A stretch of 35,490 nucleotides of DNA from CAZOKZ01 sp964580585. GTDB lineage: Bacteria; Sumerlaeota; Sumerlaeia; SLMS01; JAHLLQ01. Made by a program: the position numbers and the translations under genes. Below are positions 8,497 through 16,444 of this stretch, piece by piece. Within the stretch, counting starts at the first letter, position 1. Each line of letters begins with the position of its first letter. The notes under the pieces are model-generated. The model did no database searches. It was not told the origin of the DNA and worked only from the letters and a program-made list of their open reading frames with translations. The stretch covers positions 1-35,490 of the forward strand of contig CAZOKZ010000046.1 of NCBI GenBank assembly GCA_964580585.1, read 5' to 3'.

Positions 8497-9615
8497 TTAC
8501 GCCGCGTTCACCGGACCGCCACCGGAAGACGAGTCTGATTGCCCCTGGCCTTCGTGGCGTTCGCGTTGAGCGCGTTTTTCCTGCTCGTACGCCTGAATGA
8601 TTTTGGTAAGCAGGGGATGACGCACAACATCTTTATTTGAAAAATTGACAAATCCAACGCCGTCAATCTTCGACAAAATGCGTTGCGCATGAATCAAGCC
8701 AGATAATTGACCGCGCGGCAGATCCACTTGCGTCACGTCGCCTGTGATGACGGCTTTCGATTCAAAGCCCAGACGCGTGAGGAACATTTTCATCTGCTCG
8801 ACGGTGGTGTTCTGGCCTTCGTCCAGAATTACGAACGCGTTGTTCAGCGTGCGCCCACGCATGTAAGCCAGCGGTGCAATTTCTATAATGCCCGATTCGA
8901 TGGCCCCGCGGATTTTCTCCGCTTCCATCATTTCGTAAAGGGCATCCCACAACGGTCGGACATAAGGATCGAATTTTTGAGCCAGATCGCCGGGCAAAAA
9001 CCCAAGGCGTTCGCCCGCTTCGACCGCCGGACGACACAGGATGATACGATTGACGTCTCCTTCGGTCAGGGCGCTGACCGCCATCGCCATGGCCAGATAC
9101 GTTTTCCCCGTGCCCGCGGGACCAATGCCAAAGGAGATCGTGTTATCGCGAATAATTTGAATGTAACGCCGTTGCGAAGTCGTCAAGGGCGAGAGCTTGC
9201 GGTGTTTGAGCGGCACCGGAATGCGATCCTGAAACAGTTCGACAAGCCGGTCCTCTTTCTGAGGCACCACGTCTGCCGGTGCGTCTTCCCCCGCGTCATC
9301 GCCCGCCGGTACCGAAGCGTCGCCGCTCGGGGCTTTGCCGGCGCGGGCGCGCTCGGCTGCAAACCGCATCGCCGACCGGAATTGCTGGTCGGTCATGCGA
9401 CCGTTCTGGCGCATGGTCTGGAGGATTTCCATGATGACGAGCGATGTGCGCTCGACCACTTCGCGCTCGCCGATGATTTTCAGTTTGTTGCCGCGAACGA
9501 CGAGCTTGGCGTCGAGATGGGATTGCAGCGCACGGATTTTCTCGTCGTTATTGCCGCAAAATTCCATCAACTCGGACTGACTGAGAACGACAAAGTTTTC
9601 GGTCTGTTGCGTCAA
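8497..9615 (-). CDS. phoH: PhoH-family ATPase
   Basis: The 372-residue cytoplasmic P-loop ATPase has the Walker A motif GPAGTGKT at 165-172 and a Walker B-type VILDEGQN. The first 70 residues form the usual PhoH/YbeZ N-terminal domain. A linker of about 40 residues (92-130) is rich in Ala, Asp, Pro and Gly. Family members are linked to ribosome and RNA metabolism, often beside ybeY. The start is a TTG with AGG a few bases upstream; no better in-frame ATG precedes the conserved N-terminal domain. It is the first gene of the phoH-pgpH operon. The last 30 residues are low-complexity (Gln, Arg, Gly, Ser). Confidence 0.95.
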   Translation of the reverse strand: MTQQTENFVVLSQSELMEFCGNNDEKIRALQSHLDAKLVVRGNKLKIIGEREVVERTSLVIMEILQTMRQNGRMTDQQFRSAMRFAAERARAGKAPSGDASVPAGDDAGEDAPADVVPQKEDRLVELFQDRIPVPLKHRKLSPLTTSQRRYIQIIRDNTISFGIGPAGTGKTYLAMAMAVSALTEGDVNRIILCRPAVEAGERLGFLPGDLAQKFDPYVRPLWDALYEMMEAEKIRGAIESGIIEIAPLAYMRGRTLNNAFVILDEGQNTTVEQMKMFLTRLGFESKAVITGDVTQVDLPRGQLSGLIHAQRILSKIDGVGFVNFSNKDVVRHPLLTKIIQAYEQEKRAQRERHEGQGQSDSSSGGGPVNAA

Positions 9616-9750
9616 AGCAGCCTGCTTTCTCCCCCGGAGGGAAATATCGAACCATCCATCGAAATCGTTCGCTTCACCATAGCCGATTCCGGGGCGATTG
9701 TGTCAATCCGAGAGGGAGACGAAGAAAATTTGAATTTGGATGAGATTTTT

Positions 9751-9808
9751 GACAGGATGGACGGGATGAACAGGATTTTTTATCCTGCAAATCACGTTCA
9801 TCCCGTCT
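9751..9808. repeat. Palindromic intergenic repeat (CATCCCGTC family), left of the NADAR gene
   Basis: GACGGGATGAAC (9760-9771) is perfectly complementary to GTTCATCCCGTC (9796-9807). Inside this, CAGGAT and ATCCTG form a second stem around a T run. The whole looks like the 'gacaggatgaacaggat' intergenic repeats found in many environmental bacterial genomes. A related copy lies at 10362-10393, beyond the NADAR gene. The hairpin could also terminate transcription of that gene. Confidence 0.75.
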
Positions 9809-9813
9809 GAAAA

Positions 9814-10260
9814 TTACTCTGCTAAACGGTATTCCTCCCGCAGTTCCATCAACAGTACCCCCAAGCGATTCTTGCCCGTACCATCCTTGCCACAACCCCA
9901 GTACGCGTCCCATGGCGAGTCTTCGATGATATGCGCATCGCCCGTACTCAGGAGCAATTCTCGCAACACCGGATGCTCAAATTTCCGCCGTAACGCATAC
10001 AACATCACCTCTTCCTTCACCGCTTCCCAGTCTTCGCGCAGCCTGACCTTTCGCGTCTGACCCAAGCGCTTGATCACCATCGGTGAGGGTGTTGTGCGAA
10101 TACGTTCCTGGTATTCCGGATCGGCGGGAAACTTCATCGCCTGGAAATAGTGCTCAACCGTCGGCCATTTCTGACCGTTTTCTTCAAATCCATGCGGCGA
10201 AAAGTTCGAAAACTCTCCAAACGGCTCGGTCAATCGATAAAATTTCAGAACCTCACTCAT
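9814..10260 (-). CDS. NADAR-family protein (YbiA-like N-glycosidase)
   Basis: The 148-residue protein matches the NADAR family: FGEFSNFSPHGF, then WPTVEHYFQAMKF, then a helical middle and the end block ILSTGDAHI-like LLLSTGDAHIIEDSP, DAYWGCGKDGTGKNRLGVLLM. E. coli YbiA of this family hydrolyses the N-glycosidic bond of early riboflavin intermediates. Other NADAR proteins have been linked to ADP-ribose chemistry. The start has an AAGGGGAAA ribosome-binding site. The gene stands alone between repeats of one family on either side and has no functional partner nearby. Family assignment is firm; the physiological substrate is not known here. Confidence 0.9.
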   Translation of the reverse strand: MSEVLKFYRLTEPFGEFSNFSPHGFEENGQKWPTVEHYFQAMKFPADPEYQERIRTTPSPMVIKRLGQTRKVRLREDWEAVKEEVMLYALRRKFEHPVLRELLLSTGDAHIIEDSPWDAYWGCGKDGTGKNRLGVLLMELREEYRLAE

Positions 10261-10361
10261 GACTTTCCCCTTCTCAGAAACTTGGTTTCCGTGATTTAGA
10301 AGAGCATGTTAGTGTAAAAATAACACCAGTCAAGGGTAAAAAAAGAAGGGACAAGCGTGAT

Positions 10362-10393
10362 CGTCCCATCCCGTAAATCCCGTCATCCCGTCT
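10362..10393. repeat. Intergenic repeat (CATCCCGTC family), right of the NADAR gene
   Basis: CATCCCGTAAATCCCGTC is followed by CATCCCGTCT, the same word set as the right arm of the palindrome at 9751-9808. It lies between the NADAR gene and the end of the cyclic-nucleotide-binding gene, so the NADAR gene is bracketed by members of one repeat family. Confidence 0.65.
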
Positions 10394-10407
10394 AATGTCG
10401 AATGAAA

Positions 10408-10995
10408 TCAGTAATACCGGCGCCGGATCATGTTGACCATGCGTTGGTTGGAGTGATTCAGGCGATGGCCTAGGATTTCCGCCACGTTGCGCATCAGAAT
10501 CATGCCTTGCAGCGGGAATTCTTCGGCGATTTGACGGATCATGTTCCCCTGCATTTGGATCAGCTCGCAGGCTTCCTCCGAAATGACGGTGGAAAACCGG
10601 TGGTTGTTGGGAAAGAGCGCCATTTCACCGATGATTTCACCGGGCCCAAGCTTGGTCAGGCAGATTTCCATGTAGGGCGAAATCGTTTCGACGTGGATGC
10701 TGACGCGACCATGAACGATCAGAAACAGATCGTTGGCCGCCTCGCCTTCCTCCATGATCGTCTGGCCGCGATAGGTGGCAACGAGTTCGGAGGAATCGGT
10801 GACCTTGGCGATATGTTCCGCCTCGATGCCCTGGAACAACATCGTCTTGGAGAGCAACTCCGACAGACGCTCGGGTGACGTGCGCGGCCCGATGCGGCGG
10901 CGGAAGGCGGTATCGCTTTTTCCGAATTTTTGAGTGCCAGACCGAGATGTCAAAAGCCATTCCCCACAATGGAAACACGAGTGGGCTGATGACAT
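10408..10995 (-). CDS. Cyclic-nucleotide-binding-domain protein
   Basis: This 195-residue protein is essentially one CNB domain: about residues 45-165, with MEEGEAANDLFLIVHGRVSI, then LGPGEIIGEMALF, then FSTVISEEACELIQM. It lacks a C-terminal DNA-binding domain, so it is a stand-alone sensor rather than a Crp/Fnr regulator. The phosphate-binding loop has GEMALF but not the full R-S/T-A signature of cAMP binders, so the ligand is open. The N-terminus carries a CFHCGEW pair of cysteines. The start is uncertain: an ATG at 10995 is given, but it lacks a good ribosome-binding site. A TTG at residue 16 or so, preceded by GGGGA, is possible. A longer frame to 11250 would run into the divergent methyltransferase gene. 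Confidence 0.85.
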   Translation of the reverse strand: MSSAHSCFHCGEWLLTSRSGTQKFGKSDTAFRRRIGPRTSPERLSELLSKTMLFQGIEAEHIAKVTDSSELVATYRGQTIMEEGEAANDLFLIVHGRVSIHVETISPYMEICLTKLGPGEIIGEMALFPNNHRFSTVISEEACELIQMQGNMIRQIAEEFPLQGMILMRNVAEILGHRLNHSNQRMVNMIRRRYY

Positions 10996-11179
10996 CGCGC
11001 GCCCAACTTCGAACGAAACTTGTGAAGCAAATTGCCTTGAAATGGGGCCGCCCGGCAAGGCAAAAGGATTCAAACTGGGATTCAAGAGTCGAGTTTCGAT
11101 GATTGGCGTCGAATCTCTCAACTTGCTCCGTAGAGCCTTGAATCGAAAATGGTGGAATTGTTGCTTCGAGGCATTTCCT

Positions 11180-12328
11180 ATGGACAGACAACTTTCCCGC
11201 CAACGCATCCAAGCTCTCGTCGACCCTCGCCATCCCCGCCGGTCGCTCAAAGCACTGGAGAACCATCTCCTCAGTTATCCCGAAGACATGGCTGTGGTCA
11301 GGCTGGAGCAGGCAGATATTTATTCCAACAACATAATTTTCGGTGATTTCCGAGCAATGGACTATTACCGACAGGCGTTTCTGGCGGACCCAACGCTCTA
11401 TGCACCGTTGATTACTTTTTGCCAAATGCAAGTCCTACTGAGTTGGACCAAGCAGAAAATCATCAATGAAATTATGCAGGGAATCCAATCGCTCAACGTA
11501 AAAGAACAAGCAGAATGTTTCGTCAAACTCGGGTATTGGCTGAAAAAAGAATCGTACTTTCACACCGCGATTAAATGCGATCCGGAGTGTTGGGAAGCAT
11601 ACTGGGGACTTTCGCGGCGATGCAGGAAAAACCCAGTCAAAGAGGCGGAATACGAGGCCCAGGCAGAACGAATCCAACGCGCTATCGGGTACCTTCCTCC
11701 CGAAAACCCACAAGACTCCGAGGGATGGAATAAGTGGTGGACACGCGGTTTTCGAACGAAAATTTCAGATGAACCTTCGCGCCTTGTCGATTACGATAGT
11801 CTCTTGCCGGATTCGATGGAGTTTCTCGTTTCGCACAACTATCGCACCACGTTGGTCATTGGCGCCGGAATCGAGTTAGGGGCCTTGGCATTGAAGGAAG
11901 CCGGGTTTCATGTCACCGCCATTGATATTTCATCGGTCGCAATAGATTACCTCCGTCAGTACACAGATTTCGAAAAACATGCTCATCGTTACTTGCGCCC
12001 CGAGCAACGCCGCCCGGGTGGAACGATCGAGTATCAGGTGGCAGATTTTCTCGATCCCACCGTGGCCCCTGGGCCGTTCGATGTGATCGTCGCATCGAAC
12101 GTGCTGCACTATTATACCAACGAGTCCAAGATCGACGAAGCAATCGCCGCGGTCGCAAACCGGATTTCTCCCGATGGCACACTCGTTGTGCGCTCCCAGG
12201 TGTGTTCGCAAATGAACGAACTATACCTGGCTCTCGGAAAGCGGTTTGAAGTTTGGTGGCAATCAGGTGGGAAACTCGGACAGCGCAAAACAGACAAACC
12301 AATCGCTTTCTATTCTACAAGCAACTGA
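11180..12328 (+). CDS. TPR-like/class I SAM-dependent methyltransferase
   Basis: The 382-residue protein has an alpha-helical N-terminal half of TPR-like repeats (about 10-175). The Rossmann-type methyltransferase domain has motif I VIGAGIEL at 226-233, an acidic residue at the end of strand 2 (AIDIS, D249) and a motif IV-like DVIVASNVLHYY. Such proteins methylate small molecules or proteins; the substrate cannot be told. The start at 11180 is the first ATG with an acceptable ribosome-binding site (GAGG). A frame extending to 10934 exists, but its sequence is not protein-like and overlaps the divergent gene. The gene is divergent from the cyclic-nucleotide-binding gene across about 185 bases. 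It ends just before the purB terminator. Confidence 0.85.
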   Translation: MDRQLSRQRIQALVDPRHPRRSLKALENHLLSYPEDMAVVRLEQADIYSNNIIFGDFRAMDYYRQAFLADPTLYAPLITFCQMQVLLSWTKQKIINEIMQGIQSLNVKEQAECFVKLGYWLKKESYFHTAIKCDPECWEAYWGLSRRCRKNPVKEAEYEAQAERIQRAIGYLPPENPQDSEGWNKWWTRGFRTKISDEPSRLVDYDSLLPDSMEFLVSHNYRTTLVIGAGIELGALALKEAGFHVTAIDISSVAIDYLRQYTDFEKHAHRYLRPEQRRPGGTIEYQVADFLDPTVAPGPFDVIVASNVLHYYTNESKIDEAIAAVANRISPDGTLVVRSQVCSQMNELYLALGKRFEVWWQSGGKLGQRKTDKPIAFYSTSN

Positions 12329-12337
12329 GTGATATAC

Positions 12338-12378
12338 AAAAAACTGCCCCTTATGCGTTTTGTCCGCACAAGGGGCAG
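12338..12378 (-). terminator. Intrinsic terminator of purB
   Basis: On the minus strand CTGCCCCTT pairs with AAGGGGCAG, with an inner TGCG/CGCA stem, and the hairpin is followed by TTTTTTG. It lies 28 bases beyond the purB stop codon. Confidence 0.85.
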
Positions 12379-12405
12379 AATGATAAAGAATGAAAATTCC
12401 GACGG

Positions 12406-13707
12406 TTACCCCAACGCGATGTGGCAGCGTTTGAAGATTTCGCGCACCTGGGTCAGGTACGGTTGCACGTCGAAGGCCTTCTCCAGGTCTTCGCGCGTCA
12501 GGCGCGAGGAAATCGCTTCGTCGTCGAGCAGTTCGTCGATGAACAGGCGCTCGCCGTTCCACGTGCGCATGGCCGCGCCTTGAACGGCGGCGTAGGAGTC
12601 TTCGCGCGTCAGGCCCTGATCGACCAGGTACAGCAGCATTTTCTGAGAGAAAATCAGCCCGCGCGTCACGTTCAAGTTTTCCTTCATGCGTTTTTCGTTC
12701 ACGGTTAATCCGTCGAGAATGCGCGTCATTTTGGTCAACATGTAGTTCGTCAAAATGCACGAATCGGCCACGATCACACGCTCGACGCTCGAGTGCGAAA
12801 TATCGCGTTCGCTCCACAGCGCCACATTTTCGAGTGCGGGCACGGCGTTGCCGCGCACAACGCGCGCGAGACCGGTAAGTTGTTCGCATTGCACCGGATT
12901 GCGTTTGTGCGGCATGGCCGAACTGCCCTTTTGTCCCTTGGCGAACGGCTCTTCGAGTTCGCGAATTTCCGGGCGTTGCAAGTGGCGGATTTCGGTGGAG
13001 ATTTTCTCGATCGAGGCCGCGATCAATGCCAACGATGTCATGAATTCCGCATGGCGGTCGCGCTGGAGCACCTGGGTCGATACCGGCGCGGGTTTCAGAT
13101 CCAGCATTTGGCAGACTTTTTCTTCGAGCTCCAGCCCCGTGTGCGCCGCCGTACCAACCGCGCCGCTGATTTTGCCGTAGGCAATTTGCTCGCGGGCGGC
13201 TTCAAAGCGTTTCAGGTGACGACCGAATTCCTCGCGCCAGACAAGTGCCTTCAAACCGAACGTCGTCGGCTCGGCGTGCATGCCGTGCGTGCGGCCCATC
13301 ATCACCGTGAACGCATGCTTGGTCGCCAATTCGGTCAACACGCGATAAATCGATTCGAGGTCCTTGCGGATAATGTCACTGGCGCGTTTGAGCCGCAGAG
13401 CCAGCGCCGTATCGACCACGTCGCTGCTGGTCAGACCCATGTGGACGAGACGCGACGAGGGGCCGATTTCTTCGGCCAGTTGCGTGGTGAACGCGATCAC
13501 GTCGTGACGGACGACGGCTTCGATTTCCTCGATGCGCGCGACGTTGATTTTCGCTTTGGTTTTGATCTGCTCCAGGTCTTCGGCGGAAATGCGCCCGACC
13601 TCGTGCCAGTATTCGCAAACGGCGATTTCCACATCGAGCCAACTTTGGAATTTGGCCTCTTCGTTCCAGAGGTCCTTCATCGGGGAAAGGGAGTAACGAT
13701 CGATCAT
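12406..13707 (-). CDS. purB: Adenylosuccinate lyase
   Basis: The 433-residue cytoplasmic enzyme of purine synthesis cleaves SAICAR to AICAR and adenylosuccinate to AMP. The fumarase/aspartase-superfamily signature GSSAMPHKRNP carries the flexible catalytic serine loop. HVTRGL-like NVTRGLIFSQ, MGRTHGMHAEPTTFG (catalytic histidine region) and TSSDVVDTA are also typical. Length agrees with the family's short form. The ATG start has an AAGGA about 14 bases upstream. It is a monocistronic unit with its own terminator and no other pur gene nearby. Confidence 0.97.
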   Translation of the reverse strand: MIDRYSLSPMKDLWNEEAKFQSWLDVEIAVCEYWHEVGRISAEDLEQIKTKAKINVARIEEIEAVVRHDVIAFTTQLAEEIGPSSRLVHMGLTSSDVVDTALALRLKRASDIIRKDLESIYRVLTELATKHAFTVMMGRTHGMHAEPTTFGLKALVWREEFGRHLKRFEAAREQIAYGKISGAVGTAAHTGLELEEKVCQMLDLKPAPVSTQVLQRDRHAEFMTSLALIAASIEKISTEIRHLQRPEIRELEEPFAKGQKGSSAMPHKRNPVQCEQLTGLARVVRGNAVPALENVALWSERDISHSSVERVIVADSCILTNYMLTKMTRILDGLTVNEKRMKENLNVTRGLIFSQKMLLYLVDQGLTREDSYAAVQGAAMRTWNGERLFIDELLDDEAISSRLTREDLEKAFDVQPYLTQVREIFKRCHIALG

Positions 13708-13752
13708 GGGAGTGCGTGTGTCCTTTGGTGATGGTGTGGTCGGGGGAGTTGA

Positions 13753-13790
13753 GAGTTTTTAGTTCTCAGTTCATAGTTATTAGTTCACTA
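13753..13790. repeat. AT-rich intergenic repeat (AACTAAAAACT family), left of the SMI1/KNR4 gene
   Basis: The plus strand reads AGTTTTTAGTTCTCAGTTCA and continues with TAGTTATTAGTTCAC. Its complement shares GAACTAAAAACT with the copy at 14609-14643, so the two lie in opposite orientation around the gene at 13797-14459. Confidence 0.65.
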
Positions 13791-13796
13791 ATTTTG

Positions 13797-14459
13797 TTAG
13801 TAGTTGTGATCGGTCACGTCGATTCCATATTCCAGGGCAAACTGTTTAGTCAATTCAGGCGATTTAGTGGCTGCAGTCACATAAAATCTTTCATGTCGGC
13901 CATCTCGCAATCGCATGATCAGATATTCACGATTCAAATAATAGGTGGCACCCAAATGGTGATCTGAGCATTCCGGCACGGGCAATCGTTCAAATTTCTC
14001 TGCGATGTGGGCACCTTGCTCGGCAGTGATAAAACCATTTGCATAGGTATCCGAACCCAACACGATTTGCATCGCTGTCATATTTATTAAAAAATCCGAG
14101 AGTTTGTCGCATTCTTTGGTCCAGGGTTTCGTATCCACATGTCGCACATAAACAGGCGGGTCTTCCAAATCGAAATCCATCATGTCGATAACCCACTCGT
14201 ATACATGCTGGTTCTCGATATAGAAGAAAAGATAGTCATTTTCGATCCAAAGCTGGTGTGGCAGTTGAAGACGATCCTGAAGTTGGTTCAAATCTTCTCG
14301 CTTGCCCGTCATCAGATACCACTCGCGCAATGCCAGCGGTAACACACAGTTCAGACGTTCTTCCGCCTGGAAAACTTCATCCTGATGAACTCCGTCCCCC
14401 GGTTCGAGTGGCCGTGTCCAATCCGCGATGAGTTTTTGATGACGCGACCAGTCGATCAT
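13797..14459 (-). CDS. SMI1/KNR4 (SUKH)-like protein
   Basis: The 220-residue protein has features of the SMI1/KNR4 (SUKH) superfamily. An N-terminal helix with AEERLNCVLPLALREWYLMTG is followed by LPHQLWIENDYLFFYIENQHVYEWVI and repeated short aromatic strands. Bacterial members often act as immunity proteins against secreted or contact-dependent toxins, but many are orphan genes. No toxin gene is seen beside it. It is flanked by AACTAAAAACT-type repeats in opposite orientation and, on its 5' side, by a GC-rich palindromic element (14475-14580), which points to a mobile or accessory nature. Family call is moderately sure; role unknown. Confidence 0.7.
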   Translation of the reverse strand: MIDWSRHQKLIADWTRPLEPGDGVHQDEVFQAEERLNCVLPLALREWYLMTGKREDLNQLQDRLQLPHQLWIENDYLFFYIENQHVYEWVIDMMDFDLEDPPVYVRHVDTKPWTKECDKLSDFLINMTAMQIVLGSDTYANGFITAEQGAHIAEKFERLPVPECSDHHLGATYYLNREYLIMRLRDGRHERFYVTAATKSPELTKQFALEYGIDVTDHNY

Positions 14460-14474
14460 TTCTTCGGCCCTGTT

Positions 14475-14580
14475 GAACCCCGTTGGGGTTCGGTTATCCC
14501 ATGTTCGCTTCCCCAGGGCGCCGCGCTTCGCGCTCTGCCCCAGGCTATCGGATATTCAAGCCTTTCAGGCTTTTTGAACC
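14475..14580 (+). repeat. GC-rich palindromic dispersed element, copy A
   Basis: Three hairpins stand in a row: GAACCCC/GGGGTTC (14475-14491), CCCAGGGC...TGCCCCAGG with an inner GCGCTTCGCGC (14511-14544), and AAGCCT/AGGCTT (14558-14572). The same order, with shared words (GCGCTCTGCCC, then TATCGGATAT), recurs at 18228-18367 and inverted at 18116-18245. Confidence 0.8.
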
Positions 14581-14608
14581 CGGCAATCCAACCCATCAGG
14601 CAATACTA

Positions 14609-14643
14609 AGAATTAAAAACTAAAAACTGTGAACTAAAAACTT
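14609..14643. repeat. AT-rich intergenic repeat (AACTAAAAACT family), right of the SMI1/KNR4 gene
   Basis: The sequence contains ATTAAAAACTAAAAACTGTG and then AACTAAAAACT. It is related, in opposite orientation, to 13753-13790, and lies just before the end of yajQ. Confidence 0.65.
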
Positions 14644-14646
14644 CTC

Positions 14647-15138
14647 TTAACTCTTCATGTTCACGAACTGGAGCGGTGCGGGCAAATCCGCTTCGCGCAG
14701 CATCGCAATCACCGATTGCAAGTCGTCGATTTTCTTGCCTTCGACGCGCACTTGATCGCCCTGGATCGAAGCCTTCACTTTCAACCCGCTGTCTTTGATA
14801 CGCTTAACGATATCCTTGGCGATGTCTTTGTCGATGCCTTCGACCAACTGACATTTCAGGCGAATCGTTCCAAGCGTCGCGGCTTCCTTGTCGCCCCATT
14901 TAATGACTTTCGTTGAAACTTTCTGATCCATCAGCGCGCTGTTCACAATGTCGCGCACCGCCTTGAGTTTCATGTCGTCGGGCACTTCGACTTTGATCGT
15001 TTTATCCTTTTTGTTCAGCTCGACGAGCACCTCGACGCCGCGGAAATCGTACCGCGTCGAAATCGTACGGTTCGCCGTATTGATCGCGTTGTCGATGCTT
15101 TGCATTTCCAGTTTGTTGACGACATCAAATGTGGGCAT
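14647..15138 (-). CDS. yajQ: YajQ-family nucleotide/c-di-GMP-binding protein
   Basis: The 163-residue protein begins MPTFDVVNKLEMQSIDNAIN and continues with TRYDFRGVE, the signature of the UPF0234/YajQ family. Xanthomonas YajQ binds cyclic di-GMP and works with a LysR-type regulator; other members bind nucleic acid or nucleotides. Length is as usual. The start at 15138 is fixed by the conserved N-terminus and a GGAG about 10 bases upstream; an ATG 54 bases earlier in the same frame is only read-through of repeat sequence. It lies downstream of dnaJ on the same strand, separated by 154 bases of repeat-like DNA. Confidence 0.95.
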   Translation of the reverse strand: MPTFDVVNKLEMQSIDNAINTANRTISTRYDFRGVEVLVELNKKDKTIKVEVPDDMKLKAVRDIVNSALMDQKVSTKVIKWGDKEAATLGTIRLKCQLVEGIDKDIAKDIVKRIKDSGLKVKASIQGDQVRVEGKKIDDLQSVIAMLREADLPAPLQFVNMKS

Positions 15139-15157
15139 GAGGAAAATCTCCGAATTT

Positions 15158-15290
15158 AAAGGATGAATGATGAAGGATAAAGGATGAGGCAACCAGGATA
15201 GAACAAGGAATGATTTCGTTAGACAAGGATTGAAAGTAATATCTTTTCGTCCTCTTGCTTTTTCTTAAATTTCATCCCTCATCCCTAAAC
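15158..15290. repeat. Short GGATGAA-type repeats between yajQ and dnaJ
   Basis: The words AAAGGATGAATGATGAAGGA and TAAAGGATGAGG (15158-15190) and the inverse TTTCATCCCTCATCCCTAAA (15269-15290) sit in opposite orientation in the gap. This is a third simple-word intergenic repeat family in the window. No gene is present in the gap. Confidence 0.55.
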
Positions 15291-15292
15291 TT

Positions 15293-16444
15293 TTACCCGA
15301 CCACGTCTTCGATTGTGTCTTTCACTTTTTCGAAGAAGGACTTTTTTCTGTACTCTTTGAAATCTTCTTTGGATTCTTTGGCCAATTCGCGCAGCAGTTC
15401 TTTCTGGCGATCGTTGAGTTTTTTCGGGGTGATCACAACGATGCGCACGTATTGATCGCCGAATCCACCGTTGCCGGTGGGCATGCCTTTGCCTTTCAGG
15501 CGGAAAACTTTGTGCGACTGCGTTCCGTGCGGGACGGGCAATTCCTGGTCGCCATGCAATGTGGGGACGGAGATCGTTGCGCCGAGAGCTGCCTGGGAAA
15601 AACTGATCGGCGTTTCGATGTAAATGTCGGACCCTTCGCGCGCGAAAACTTCGTGTTCTTTGACCTCGAAATTGACGTACAGATCACCGCGTTCGCCCGT
15701 CGCGCCGTTCTGGCCTGCGTACGGCTCGCCTTCGCCGCGCAATCGCATCGACATGCCATTATCGACGCCGGGCGGGATGTCGAATTTCACCTCGACTTTT
15801 TTGCCGACGAGTCCTTGACCATGGCAACCGGCGCAGGGCTTTTCAATAATCGATCCTGCCCCGCCGCATCGGTCGCATGTGGTTTGCACCGCGAAAAAAC
15901 CCCGCGACAGGCGCATCGTGCCCGTGCCACCGCACTGCAAACAAGGTCGGCGACTGGTGCCCTCGGCAGCGCCACTGCCTTTGCACGTTTCACATGTTTC
16001 GCGACGCTCGAAAGCTACCTTGGCTTCCTTGCCGGCAAAGGCTTCTTCCAGTGTGATGCCGTAACGAATGCGAATGTCGCGTCCGCGTGCAACGCCACGT
16101 CGTCCGCCGCCTCCTCCGCCGCCAAAAAACGCGCTAAAGATATCGCCGAAAATGTCCTGCATTTCGTTGGCATGGTGGAAATCGCTCCACTGGAATCCGC
16201 CACCGCCAAATGCCGATTTCAGTCCTTCGTGTCCGTATTTGTCGTAACGCGCGCGTTTCTCCGCATCGCTCAAGACTTCGTACGCCTCGGCGGCTTCTTT
16301 GAAACGCTCAGCGGCCCCTTCGGGATCATCGGGATTCCGATCCGGGTGCTCCTTCATGGCAACCTTACGGTAGGCTTTCTTGACTTCCTCAGCAGTGGCC
16401 TCGCGGCCAATGCCAAGGACTTCATAATAATCGCGTACGGACAT
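15293..16444 (-). CDS. dnaJ: Chaperone DnaJ
   Basis: The 383-residue co-chaperone has a J domain (HPD at 33-35), a Gly-rich linker (FGGGGGGGRRG), four zinc-binding repeats (CETCKGSG, CLQCGGTG, CDRCGGAG, CAGCHGQG) and the two C-terminal substrate-binding domains. It stimulates DnaK ATPase and holds unfolded clients. The start MSVRDYYEVL is the conserved one; a longer in-frame start at 16489 adds 15 unlikely residues. No dnaK or grpE is adjacent. No CIRCE element is visible upstream. Confidence 0.97.
   Translation of the reverse strand: MSVRDYYEVLGIGREATAEEVKKAYRKVAMKEHPDRNPDDPEGAAERFKEAAEAYEVLSDAEKRARYDKYGHEGLKSAFGGGGFQWSDFHHANEMQDIFGDIFSAFFGGGGGGGRRGVARGRDIRIRYGITLEEAFAGKEAKVAFERRETCETCKGSGAAEGTSRRPCLQCGGTGTMRLSRGFFAVQTTCDRCGGAGSIIEKPCAGCHGQGLVGKKVEVKFDIPPGVDNGMSMRLRGEGEPYAGQNGATGERGDLYVNFEVKEHEVFAREGSDIYIETPISFSQAALGATISVPTLHGDQELPVPHGTQSHKVFRLKGKGMPTGNGGFGDQYVRIVVITPKKLNDRQKELLRELAKESKEDFKEYRKKSFFEKVKDTIEDVVG

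Noticed and set aside
5239..9810. Large open frames opposite phoH, pgpH and other genes (for example 8707-9810 plus)
   Set aside because: They mirror well-supported genes with clear domains and carry no family-like sequence.
10934..11179. N-terminal extension of the methyltransferase
   Set aside because: It overlaps the divergent cyclic-nucleotide-binding gene and its sequence shows no domain pattern.
9751..15138. Possible composite transposon or integron around the accessory genes
   Set aside because: No transposase, integrase or attC-like array is present; the repeats belong to different families and enclose housekeeping genes too.
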